DNA of 5,848 nucleotides from Planctomycetaceae bacterium (GTDB lineage Bacteria; Planctomycetota; Planctomycetia; Planctomycetales; Planctomycetaceae). Shown here in pieces: positions 1 through 5,736 of this stretch. Location: positions 1-5,848 of the forward strand of contig JAJDEK010000486.1 of assembly GCA_029259875.1 (NCBI GenBank), in the 5' to 3' direction. The translations under genes were made by a program, and so were the position numbers. Below the pieces are notes generated by a model. The model ran no database searches and was not told where the DNA came from. It saw nothing but the letters and a program-made list of their open reading frames with translations. Position 1 is the stretch's first letter, and each line of letters opens with the position of its first letter.

Positions 1-891
1 CAAATGATTTTCGAGAATCGATTCAAACTCTGCAGGTAATTCACCAGTTTTCACAGTCGCGCCTGCGGCTTCCAGTTTCTGTCGAGTCGTTGTCATTTCT
101 TGCCGCATCGTGTCATATGCTTTACTTTCGAAGAAATCTGAGAGCCAGCCAATCCGCGGTGGATCAGTGACCGGCTCGATCAACAGTGGCAGGTATGTTG
201 CTTGATCGGTCATCGCATCCAGCATCATCACCAGATCCGTCACCGTATGAGCGATGGGGCCGATGTGATCCAGATGCTCGGAAAGCAGAATCAAACCTTG
301 TCGATCCACCATGCCGAATGTTGATTTCAAGCCGGCTACCCCGCAGAACGAAGCCGGTCTGATGATGGAGCCTCCAGTCTGCGTTCCGACCGCTGCCAGA
401 CACATGCCAGCAGCAACCGCGGTTGCTGACCCGCTGGAAGAACCGCCGGGTGTCTGCTCCTGATTCCAGGGGTTTCGTGTAGGAGGCGGATCGAAACCGG
501 CAAGTTGTGTGGTCACTGTTTTACCGGGAAAGATGGCTCCTTCGATTCGCAGATTTTCCACGACGGTTGCATCCTGCGTGGCGGGTGAATCATCGCGATC
601 AGGAAAACCGGCTTTGGTGGGCATGCCTTTGGTATCAATAATGTCTTTGATACCAACGGGGATGCCATGCAAAGGGCCTCGCCACTTCCCTTGTTTCAAT
701 TCTTGATCAAGGGCTTCTGCTTGCTGGAACGCGGAGTCCTGATCCAGATAAGCCCAGGCATGCAGGAGCGGTTCTTTTTGTTTAATTTGTTCAAAACAGG
801 TTTCGAGTAGATCTTGGCAGGAAAGTTGTCCCGCTTTGAGAGCTTGCTGAATGTCGGTAATTGTCTGGGGAGGCGACTGAAATAGATTCAT
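1..891 (-). CDS. Amidase-signature family hydrolase, N-terminal 297 residues (C-terminus outside window)
   Basis: The reading frame is open from an ATG at 891 down to base 1 (297 codons, no stop), so the C-terminal part lies outside; family members are usually about 400-500 residues. The fold hydrolyses amide bonds with a Ser-cisSer-Lys triad, and all three residues are visible: Lys82 in GIPVGIKDIIDT, the cis-Ser at about 151 in the TPGGSSSGSA loop, and the nucleophile Ser175 in GTQTGGSIIRPASFCGV. The GSIIRPASFCG form is more like general amidases than GatA, whose usual motif is GSIRQPA, so I do not call it gatA; the substrate cannot be read from the sequence. No signal peptide is seen, so it is probably cytoplasmic. 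No good Shine-Dalgarno precedes the ATG. An in-frame ATG at 909 would add six residues (MHKKRI) and cannot be excluded. It is divergent from the SRP RNA gene and functionally unrelated to the dnaX cluster. Confidence 0.93.
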   Translation of the reverse strand, partial: MNLFQSPPQTITDIQQALKAGQLSCQDLLETCFEQIKQKEPLLHAWAYLDQDSAFQQAEALDQELKQGKWRGPLHGIPVGIKDIIDTKGMPTKAGFPDRDDSPATQDATVVENLRIEGAIFPGKTVTTQLAGFDPPPTRNPWNQEQTPGGSSSGSATAVAAGMCLAAVGTQTGGSIIRPASFCGVAGLKSTFGMVDRQGLILLSEHLDHIGPIAHTVTDLVMMLDAMTDQATYLPLLIEPVTDPPRIGWLSDFFESKAYDTMRQEMTTTRQKLEAAGATVKTGELPAEFESILENHL

Positions 892-937
892 AATCCGTTT
901 CTTATGCATAAGTGAGGGTTGTGACTGGAATTTTGTG

Positions 938-966
938 ATTTTCGACGATTCGCTTCCGGAATTCAA
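938..966 (-). promoter_or_regulatory. Weak candidate sigma70-type promoter for the amidase gene
   Basis: On the minus strand, TTGAAT (966-961) and GAAAAT (943-938) are separated by 17 bp. Each matches the TTGACA/TATAAT consensus at four of six positions. Transcription would start near 931, giving a leader of about 40 nt. The spacing is right but the boxes are poor, so this is only a candidate. Confidence 0.25.
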
Positions 967-977
967 ATGTCAGTGGC

Positions 978-1005
978 TTGACGCTTGAGAAATTAGCTCC
1001 ATAAT
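978..1005 (+). promoter_or_regulatory. Sigma70-type promoter of the SRP RNA gene
   Basis: TTGACG (978-983, five of six matches to the -35 consensus) and CATAAT (1000-1005, five of six to the -10) are 16 bp apart. This predicts a start near 1012, about 26 nt before the predicted mature SRP RNA 5' end, so the primary transcript would need 5' trimming, as is known for bacterial 4.5S RNA precursors (RNase P). It is the best promoter-like pair upstream of the RNA. An 8-bp inverted repeat flanks its -10 element (listed separately). Confidence 0.55.
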
Positions 1006-1020
1006 GCATGGTTCAAGCGT
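981..1020. repeat. 8-bp perfect inverted repeat flanking the -10 of the SRP RNA promoter
   Basis: ACGCTTGA at 981-988 is the exact reverse complement of TCAAGCGT at 1013-1020, with 24 bp between. The left arm overlaps the -35 box and the right arm begins just after the predicted transcription start. Since the left arm is not transcribed, this would act as DNA, for example as a two-half-site operator, rather than as an RNA hairpin. The arm centres are 32 bp apart, close to three helical turns. No regulator is identified. Confidence 0.45.
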
Positions 1021-1037
1021 TGATACGCTAACTATCA
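1016..1037 (+). repeat. Two mutually exclusive short hairpins in the SRP RNA precursor leader
   Basis: AGCGT (1016-1020) can pair with ACGCT (1025-1029) around a four-base loop. Alternatively, TGATA (1021-1025) can pair with TATCA (1033-1037) around a seven-base loop that ends exactly where the SRP RNA closing helix begins. The two share base 1025 and the TGAT segment, so only one can form. They may shape 5'-end processing. The stems are only five base pairs each. Confidence 0.3.
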
Positions 1038-1153
1038 GGGGGGCGAGAAGCTGTCTCCGAGTATGGTGGGGTAGTCGTTGACCGGGTCAGATCTTAACCG
1101 AAGCAGCCCACAATGGTTTATTTCAGGTATACGAGGAGGCAGCTTTTCGCCCC
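1038..1153 (+). ncRNA. ffs: Signal recognition particle RNA, small bacterial type (4.5S-like)
   Basis: This is the RNA core of the signal recognition particle, which binds Ffh and works with the receptor FtsY to deliver nascent membrane proteins to the translocon. The diagnostic domain IV motif is at 1084-1109: GGGTCAG, then a short apical hairpin, then AAGCAGCCC. This forms the symmetric internal loop (TCAG opposite AGCAG) that binds the Ffh M domain. The ends pair perfectly over 19 bp (1040-1058 with 1135-1153, including G-U pairs), which fixes the extent. The length of about 114-116 nt equals the small SRP RNA of Gram-negatives and lacks the Alu domain of the larger Bacillus form. The apical loop appears to be six bases, TTAACC at 1094-1099, closed by T1092-A1101 and C1093-G1100, rather than the common GGAA-type tetraloop. 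Its place just upstream of dnaX matches the conserved neighbourhood seen in Bacillus (scr-dnaX). The exact ends are uncertain by a few bases. Confidence 0.93.
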
Positions 1154-1165
1154 TTTTTTATTTTT
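1135..1165 (+). terminator. Intrinsic terminator of the SRP RNA gene
   Basis: The 3' strand of the SRP closing helix ends in GCCCC at 1153 and runs directly into TTTTTT-A-TTTTT (1154-1165). The 19-bp closing helix can thus serve as the terminator stem, with the U-tract giving Rho-independent termination. No separate hairpin is needed. It should limit read-through into dnaX, which has its own promoter candidate. Confidence 0.7.
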
Positions 1166-1176
1166 AGTTCGACTCA

Positions 1177-1206
1177 TTCGAGTCCCCAATGCAAATTTAG
1201 TATAAT
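1177..1206 (+). promoter_or_regulatory. Candidate promoter for dnaX (perfect TATAAT)
   Basis: A perfect TATAAT lies at 1201-1206 in an AT-rich stretch between the SRP terminator and dnaX. The best -35 at the right distance is poor (TTCGAG at 1177-1182, 18-bp spacer). A short inverted repeat, GACTC (1171-1175) and GAGTC (1180-1184), overlaps that -35 region and might be an activator or repressor site. Transcription would start near 1213, leaving a leader of about 107 nt before the dnaX ATG. I see no riboswitch or strong hairpin in that leader, only a 7-bp direct repeat TGTTGAT (1240-1246 and 1259-1265). Confidence 0.45.
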
Positions 1207-1319
1207 CTCTCACTGGACCATCAGACTAGAGTCACTTATTGTTGATCGCTCTGAAATCTGTTGATTGTCTTCATTTGGAAATAATTGCCTCTTTCTGATT
1301 CTGATATCTGAAAACAAGC

Positions 1320-3098
1320 ATGTCTAATAAATCGATACAGTATACCGTGTTGGCGCGTCGGTTCCGGCCGCAAAACTTCTCGGAAGTGGTCGGGCAGGAG
1401 ATGGTTGCCAAAGCCCTTCAGAATGCGATCTGTGCAGACCGGGTAGCGCATGCCTATTTATTTACCGGCGCACGGGGCGTGGGTAAGACATCCATGGCTC
1501 GGATTCTGGCGAAAGCCTTGAATTGTCCGAATTCGCAAGACGGGATTCCTTGTGGAGACTGTGAAGTCTGTCAAAATATCGCAGTGGGCAGCGATATCGA
1601 TGTTTTGGAAATCGATGGTGCTTCGAATCGTGGGATTGATGATATTCGTTCGTTGAGAGCGAACGTGAATGTGAGATCGATGAGATCTCAGTATAAGATT
1701 TATATCATCGACGAAGTCCATATGTTAACCAAAGAGGCATTTAACGCTTTATTGAAGACGTTAGAAGAGCCACCTCCCAACGTGAAATTTATTTTTTGTA
1801 CGACAGAACCGAATAAGCTGCCCGACACGATTTTATCTCGTTGCCAGCGATTCGATTTTGGGTACATTGAAGAGTCCAGTATCTGCAATCGCTTGAAGCA
1901 GATTGCAGAGTTGGAAAAAGTTGAAGTGGATGAAAGTGCGATCCAGCTTGTGGCCCGTCGTGCCGGTGGTTCGATGCGCGACAGTCAATCCATTTTTGAT
2001 CAATTATTGTCTTTTGGTGATTCCCATCTGACTGCGGAAAGTGTGCACCGCATACTGGGAACAGCCAGTGATGAGCGTTTGATTGAGTTAATTGATGCCT
2101 TGATTGATCGTAAGCAAGATGTAGCGCTTTCCCTGTTTGAGTCAGCCTTGAATACTGGCGTGCAGTTAAATGAATTTGTAGATCAATTGCTGAATTACTT
2201 GCGGGATTTGTCTGTGGTTGCCACTGGCGCCGATCAGGTAACACTGTTAGCAATCTCTGAAATCAACCGCAGTAGTTTACAGAAACAAACTCAGATTTGG
2301 GGAATTCAGACCTGTCTGGCTGCCTTTCAAATTCTCAATGAAGCACGCAATAAAATGTTTCGCGCCAGCCATGGACGTGCTCTCGTTGAATTGGCACTAA
2401 TTCGGATTTCTCTGCTGGAAGATCTGGATCAGTTGTGTGCCATGTTAACAAACGGTGGGCAGATCCCTGCTTTGCCTTCCAGGCCGCAACCTGCTCCACA
2501 GCCACAGGCAAGCATGCAAAACGCTGTTCCTGCCCCTGAGGTGAATACATCTACTCAGATTGAGCCCCCTCCTCAAAAAAAAATTGAAAAAAAAACTGAA
2601 ATAAATTCGGTTGTAACACAAAATTCAATTGAAACTACTACTTCTACGGCTGAATTGATCCCATTTCGCGCAGGAGTGGAAAGTTTATTATTGGCGCAAC
2701 TCATTGAATTCAATGGAGATCTGATAAAAGACTCTTTGAAGGGAGTGGAGTCAATAGCAATTTCTGGGCCGAAACAACTGGATTTACAATTCTCTAAGAG
2801 CTATAATTTTTCAAAGCAATACTGCGAGCGACCCGAAATTATGGTGAAGCTCGAAGGTTCGCTAGAAAAGCTGACGGGGGAGCGGATTAAGATTCGTTTA
2901 CTAGAATCCAAAGCCTCGTCAGAAAAAACAACAGAGAATCAAAGCAATCCATCGCAGGCAAAAAAACGAGTTGAACAGCGCGATTTATCGCCTGTTTCAG
3001 ACGATTTTTTGCAGGAAGCACTTGCGGTTTTCAATGCAACAAGTGTGCGAGTTAGTGTATTAAATAAGCAAGCAGAAGACGAAAAAGAGGATTCGTGA
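1320..3098 (+). CDS. dnaX: DNA polymerase III clamp-loader subunit tau (and probably gamma)
   Basis: This is the motor subunit of the clamp loader, which uses ATP to open the beta sliding clamp and place it on primed DNA; the long tau form also ties the loader to polymerase and helicase in the replisome. All AAA+ landmarks are present in the 592 residues: the N-terminal VLARRFRPQNFSEVVGQ box (10-26), Walker A GARGVGKTS (50-58), four zinc-binding cysteines (69, 78, 81, 84), Walker B IIDEVH (129-134), sensor 1 FCTTEPNK (159-166), arginine finger SRC (173-175) and sensor 2 GGSMRDSQ (216-223). The collar domain ends near residue 370. A Pro/Gln-rich linker (about 381-425) leads to a tau C-terminal region ending in DDFLQEALAVFNATSVRV. 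The start is set by the family N-terminus; no Shine-Dalgarno is seen. Two A9 runs in the linker (codons 418-426) probably produce a gamma form of about 422-430 residues. The stop lies 2 bp before the YbaB start. Confidence 0.98.
   Translation: MSNKSIQYTVLARRFRPQNFSEVVGQEMVAKALQNAICADRVAHAYLFTGARGVGKTSMARILAKALNCPNSQDGIPCGDCEVCQNIAVGSDIDVLEIDGASNRGIDDIRSLRANVNVRSMRSQYKIYIIDEVHMLTKEAFNALLKTLEEPPPNVKFIFCTTEPNKLPDTILSRCQRFDFGYIEESSICNRLKQIAELEKVEVDESAIQLVARRAGGSMRDSQSIFDQLLSFGDSHLTAESVHRILGTASDERLIELIDALIDRKQDVALSLFESALNTGVQLNEFVDQLLNYLRDLSVVATGADQVTLLAISEINRSSLQKQTQIWGIQTCLAAFQILNEARNKMFRASHGRALVELALIRISLLEDLDQLCAMLTNGGQIPALPSRPQPAPQPQASMQNAVPAPEVNTSTQIEPPPQKKIEKKTEINSVVTQNSIETTTSTAELIPFRAGVESLLLAQLIEFNGDLIKDSLKGVESIAISGPKQLDLQFSKSYNFSKQYCERPEIMVKLEGSLEKLTGERIKIRLLESKASSEKTTENQSNPSQAKKRVEQRDLSPVSDDFLQEALAVFNATSVRVSVLNKQAEDEKEDS
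2575..2604 (+). promoter_or_regulatory. Tandem A9 slippage cassette in dnaX (probable programmed frameshift giving gamma)
   Basis: Two 12-bp units in tandem, A9-TTG (2575-2586) and A9-CTG (2587-2598), differ at one base. In frame they read K-K-I-E and K-K-T-E. A shift to the -1 frame on the first run (or one extra A in the transcript) gives AAT then TGA at 2585-2587, a protein of 422 residues. The same on the second run gives AAC then TGA at 2597-2599, a protein of 426 residues. Entry into the +1 frame ends at TAA 2602-2604. All four lysines use AAA, while AAG is common elsewhere in this gene. The position matches the E. coli dnaX frameshift (gamma of 431 residues) and the Thermus A9 slippage site. 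There is no purine-rich Shine-Dalgarno-like stimulator upstream (the bases are CCCCCTCCTC) and no strong hairpin downstream, so transcriptional slippage seems at least as likely as ribosomal frameshifting. Confidence 0.75.
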
Positions 3099-3100
3099 CC

Positions 3101-3454
3101 ATGTTCAAAGGACTGGGAAATATCGCCGGCATGATGAAACAATTTTCAGATATGCAGGGGCGCATGCAAGAAATGCAGGAGAAATTGGGAAAACTTCGCT
3201 TTGAAGGTTCTGCCGGAGGTGGAATGGTCAATGTCGAAGCTAATGGTCAGCAGAAAATTCTGGGTTACAAGATAGATCAGACTCTACTCGACAGTGATGA
3301 TAAGGAGATGCTCGAAGACCTTTTGACAGCGGCAACCAATCAAGCATTGGAAAAGGCTCGTGAAGGGGCCGCCGAAGAGATGGCTCAACTAACAGGAGGT
3401 ATGAATATCCCTGGCTTGGAAGAGGCAATGTCAAAATTCAATCCGAATGCTTAA
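3101..3454 (+). CDS. YbaB/EbfC-family nucleoid-associated DNA-binding protein
   Basis: This small dimeric protein of 117 residues binds DNA non-specifically or with weak preference and is regarded as nucleoid-associated; it is usually encoded between dnaX and recR, as here. Family marks are the N-terminal FKGLGNIAGMMKQ, a heptad-like helix rich in Met and Gln (14-31), the core GSAGGGMVNVEANGQ (36-50), and DDKEMLEDLLTAATNQA (66-82), with a LTGGMNIPG tail (97-105). It is slightly longer than the E. coli protein (109 residues). I chose the ATG at 3101 because GAGG at 3087-3090 lies 10 nt upstream, an acceptable ribosome-binding spacing. A GTG at 3095, overlapping the dnaX stop and in the same frame, would add two residues but lies only 4 nt from that site. 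The 2-bp gap to dnaX suggests translational coupling, and any dnaX frameshifting would reduce ribosome delivery here. Confidence 0.95.
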   Translation: MFKGLGNIAGMMKQFSDMQGRMQEMQEKLGKLRFEGSAGGGMVNVEANGQQKILGYKIDQTLLDSDDKEMLEDLLTAATNQALEKAREGAAEEMAQLTGGMNIPGLEEAMSKFNPNA

Positions 3455-3533
3455 TACGTTTCTAACTGGGAATCGTTTTTCATCGATCTCCAGGTAAGAG
3501 TTCGCGGTTCTTCAGTAGTAAAAGTTCAATTTT

Positions 3534-4160
3534 ATGTCGATACGTGGAAGAGAGAGTCAATCTCATCCTTATGGTGCCAGTGTGGGGCAATTGATCGATC
3601 AGTTTGCCACACTTCCTGGGATAGGTCGCAAATCTGCGGAGCGGCTCGCTCATTATATTTTATCGATACCCGAAGGAAATGCCCGGCAGTTGGCTGATGC
3701 GATCTTAGCCGTCAAGCAGTTAGTACGGCCCTGTACCGTTTGTTATAACCTGACTGAAAATGAAGTCTGTAGTATCTGTGCGGATACGCGGCGGGATAAA
3801 AAACTGGTTTGTGTGGTAGAGCAACCGCGAGATGTGGTTTCGCTGGAAGCAACCAGTTCTTTTCAGGGGGTGTATCACGTCTTACAAGGCCGAATTTCTC
3901 CCCTGGAGGGAGTGGGGCCTGAAAAACTGACAATCGACGCTCTCGTTCGTCGTGTGAAACAAGATGGTGTAAGCGAGATCATCATGGCAACCAACCCCAC
4001 ACTCGAAGGGGATGGGACAGCTTTGTATATCTCCAATCTCTTGGAAAATGAAAATGTGGAGATTACCAGATTGGCTCGCGGTATTGCCTCCGGGAGTGTG
4101 CTAGAGTTTGCTAACAAAGAGATGTTATCTGATGCGTTACAGGGACGACAACGATTTTAA
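3534..4160 (+). CDS. recR: Recombination mediator protein RecR
   Basis: RecR acts with RecO (and RecF) to load RecA onto SSB-coated single-stranded gaps during recombinational repair. The 208 residues show the full domain order: a helix-hairpin-helix segment ([13 protein letters not shown], 27-39), a zinc finger with Cys67, Cys70, Cys79 and Cys82, a Toprim domain beginning [15 protein letters not shown] (91-105) with Glu96 and the acidic LEGDGTALY motif (157-165), and the C-terminal [14 protein letters not shown] (181-194) Walker B-like segment. Length is near the E. coli protein (201), with a somewhat longer N-terminus (about 10 residues, [10 protein letters not shown]). The ATG has no Shine-Dalgarno, and no other ATG lies nearby in frame. 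The gap of 79 bp after the YbaB stop has no convincing terminator or promoter, so recR is probably read from the dnaX transcript. Confidence 0.97.
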   Translation: MSIRGRESQSHPYGASVGQLIDQFATLPGIGRKSAERLAHYILSIPEGNARQLADAILAVKQLVRPCTVCYNLTENEVCSICADTRRDKKLVCVVEQPRDVVSLEATSSFQGVYHVLQGRISPLEGVGPEKLTIDALVRRVKQDGVSEIIMATNPTLEGDGTALYISNLLENENVEITRLARGIASGSVLEFANKEMLSDALQGRQRF

Positions 4161-4226
4161 AAAGTCCCGGTTTTCATTTGTTTTAATTTACGATACTACA
4201 AAGATGAGTATGGATTCGGATAATAC

Positions 4227-5720
4227 ATGCATCTGAATATTTCCCAGCAAATGAAACTGGGCCAGCAAATGAAGCTGGCTCCCAGAATGATCCAGTCAAT
4301 GGAAATCTTACAGCTTCCATTGCAGGCGCTGGAAGAACGCATTGACCAGGAACTGGAAGAGAATGTCTGTCTGGAACGTGACGAGAGCGTAAGCGATAAT
4401 GTCCCCGATACTGAGTCGGAAATCATGCGTGATCAGGCAGATTCTGATTCGAACAGCCATGAGTTAGAAGAAAAAGAAATCGTCGCGGGAAGTGAGCAGA
4501 ATAACGAATCGGACTTTGAGCGTTTGCTGGAGATGGCGGAGCAATGGCCAGAAGATAATGTGACTTCAGCCACGAAGCCATCATCGAACCGCATCAGCGA
4601 TGATATGGATCGTAGTAATGACGCTGTTGCAAATATTTCCGAACGTCAACAAACGATCAATGAATATCTGGTAGAACAGTTTCATTTCTTCGGTTGTTCT
4701 CCAGAAGTGCGTGACTTTGGTGAATATCTGATTCAAAACCTCGATCATAATGGGCGGCTGCAAAGTTCATTGCCTGAGATTGCGCAGGTTTATGAGAAAA
4801 AAATCACGCAGGAAGATGCTGAGGCGGCTTTGCGATTGATTCAAAAGTGCGACCCTCCCGGTGTTGGTGCGAGAGATCTCAGAGAATCTTTGCTGCTTCA
4901 GTTAAAACCGGATGCGCCGTTTCGTGAAGTGCTTGTGACACTCATTTCATCGCATTTGGATGACTTAGGGCAGAATCGCCTCCCAGTGATTCAGCGGAAA
5001 ACAGGTTATTCAATTGATACCATCAAGAACGCGATGTCGTATATGCGTTATCTTGATCCCTTCCCGGGGCGTGGCTTTGAATCAGAACCAGTTTTAAAAG
5101 TAACACCGGATGTTTTTGTCAAACGCGATGAAAACGGGAACTATGTTGTAGAACTGGAAAATGAATATACACCGCCACTCAGAATTAGTCGGCGTTATGC
5201 AGAGTTATTACGTAACAATGCCGATGACCAGACCAAAGAATACATTAAGAAAAAAATTGATTCAGCCAAATGGTTGATCGAAGCCATTGAACAACGGCAT
5301 AGCACTTTGAAGCGTGTTGCAAAGGCCATTGTCGATTTTCAGACAGAGTTTCTGGATAATGGTCCGGAGCATATTGTTCCCTTAAAAATGCAGCAAATTG
5401 CAGACGTTGTGGGTGTTCATGTAACAACCGTATCCAGAGCCGTCGATGATAAATGGATTCAAACTCCGCGGGGACTCTATCCCCTCAAGCGATTTTTTGG
5501 CGGTGGAACCAAAACATCGGATGGAGATGATGTTGCCTGGGGAATTATCCGCTTGAAAATGAAAGAGATTATCGACGCCGAAGACAAAAACAAGCCACTC
5601 AGTGATGATGCCCTTGTGGAAGCACTGTCGAAAGAAGGCTACAATCTCGCTCGCAGAACCGTGACTAAATACCGAAAAGCGATGAATATCCCTTCATCAC
5701 GCCAGCGGCGTGAATATTAA
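4227..5720 (+). CDS. rpoN: RNA polymerase sigma-54 factor RpoN
   Basis: Sigma-54 directs RNA polymerase to -24/-12 promoters (GG and GC elements) and needs AAA+ activators to open them. The 497 residues show every region: Gln/Leu-rich region I (about 1-50, with [19 protein letters not shown]), which takes the activator signal; an acidic, low-complexity region II (about 50-130); the core-binding domain (about 135-320, with [11 protein letters not shown] and [13 protein letters not shown]); the helix-turn-helix ([18 protein letters not shown], 389-406) followed by the FFGGGT motif (423-428); and the RpoN box [10 protein letters not shown] (475-484), which reads the -24 element. The length is normal. 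Region I carries a six-residue tandem repeat, QQMKLG then QQMKLA. The start is fixed by the region I sequence; no Shine-Dalgarno is evident. The gap to recR is 66 bp with no clear promoter or terminator, so co-transcription with recR is likely but unproven. Nothing indicates damage or transfer. Confidence 0.98.
   Translation: MHLNISQQMKLGQQMKLAPRMIQSMEILQLPLQALEERIDQELEENVCLERDESVSDNVPDTESEIMRDQADSDSNSHELEEKEIVAGSEQNNESDFERLLEMAEQWPEDNVTSATKPSSNRISDDMDRSNDAVANISERQQTINEYLVEQFHFFGCSPEVRDFGEYLIQNLDHNGRLQSSLPEIAQVYEKKITQEDAEAALRLIQKCDPPGVGARDLRESLLLQLKPDAPFREVLVTLISSHLDDLGQNRLPVIQRKTGYSIDTIKNAMSYMRYLDPFPGRGFESEPVLKVTPDVFVKRDENGNYVVELENEYTPPLRISRRYAELLRNNADDQTKEYIKKKIDSAKWLIEAIEQRHSTLKRVAKAIVDFQTEFLDNGPEHIVPLKMQQIADVVGVHVTTVSRAVDDKWIQTPRGLYPLKRFFGGGTKTSDGDDVAWGIIRLKMKEIIDAEDKNKPLSDDALVEALSKEGYNLARRTVTKYRKAMNIPSSRQRREY
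4244..4278 (+). repeat. 18-bp-period tandem repeat at the start of rpoN
   Basis: CCAGCAAATGAAACTGG (4244-4260) recurs as CCAGCAAATGAAGCTGG (4262-4278), one mismatch in 17 bases. It encodes QQMKLG then QQMKLA in region I of sigma-54. The in-frame period of six codons and near-identity at DNA level suggest either a recent duplication or conversion, or constraint on both copies. Confidence 0.8.
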
Positions 5721-5736
5721 CACTAGGCTTCAGATC

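Noticed and set aside
164..403. Minus-strand 79-codon and nearby plus-strand 65-codon (509-706) open frames over the amidase
   Set aside because: Both are out of frame with the amidase, whose catalytic motifs (Lys82, Ser151, Ser175) lie in the continuous frame 891-1.
1..891. GatA subunit of the Asp/Glu-tRNA amidotransferase
   Set aside because: The GTQTGGSIIRPASFCGV motif and lack of gatB/gatC nearby fit a general amidase better; the C-terminal part is not available to decide.
1789..2253. Minus-strand open frame of 154 codons inside dnaX
   Set aside because: It lies wholly within the strongly supported dnaX AAA+ and collar coding region, has no recognisable motif and has low-complexity His/Gln-rich composition typical of an antisense shadow.
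2582..2630. AATTGAA/TTCAATT pairing downstream of the dnaX A-runs as a frameshift-stimulating stem
   Set aside because: Seven mostly A-U pairs with a 35-base loop would be too unstable to stall a ribosome, and the left arm overlaps the slip site itself.
2960..2966. A7 run near the 3' end of dnaX as another slippery site (-1 stop at 2972)
   Set aside because: A single A7 in a lysine pair is common by chance, and a stop here would remove only the last 40 or so residues, not yield a gamma-like protein.
4142..4168. GGGAC/GTCCC inverted repeat across the recR stop as a terminator
   Set aside because: It has only five base pairs, a 17-base loop and no continuous T-run directly after the stem, so it is unlikely to terminate transcription.
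4186..4226. GATAAT at 4219-4224 as a -10 box for rpoN
   Set aside because: It would start transcription inside the rpoN coding sequence, and there is no good -35 at the right spacing.
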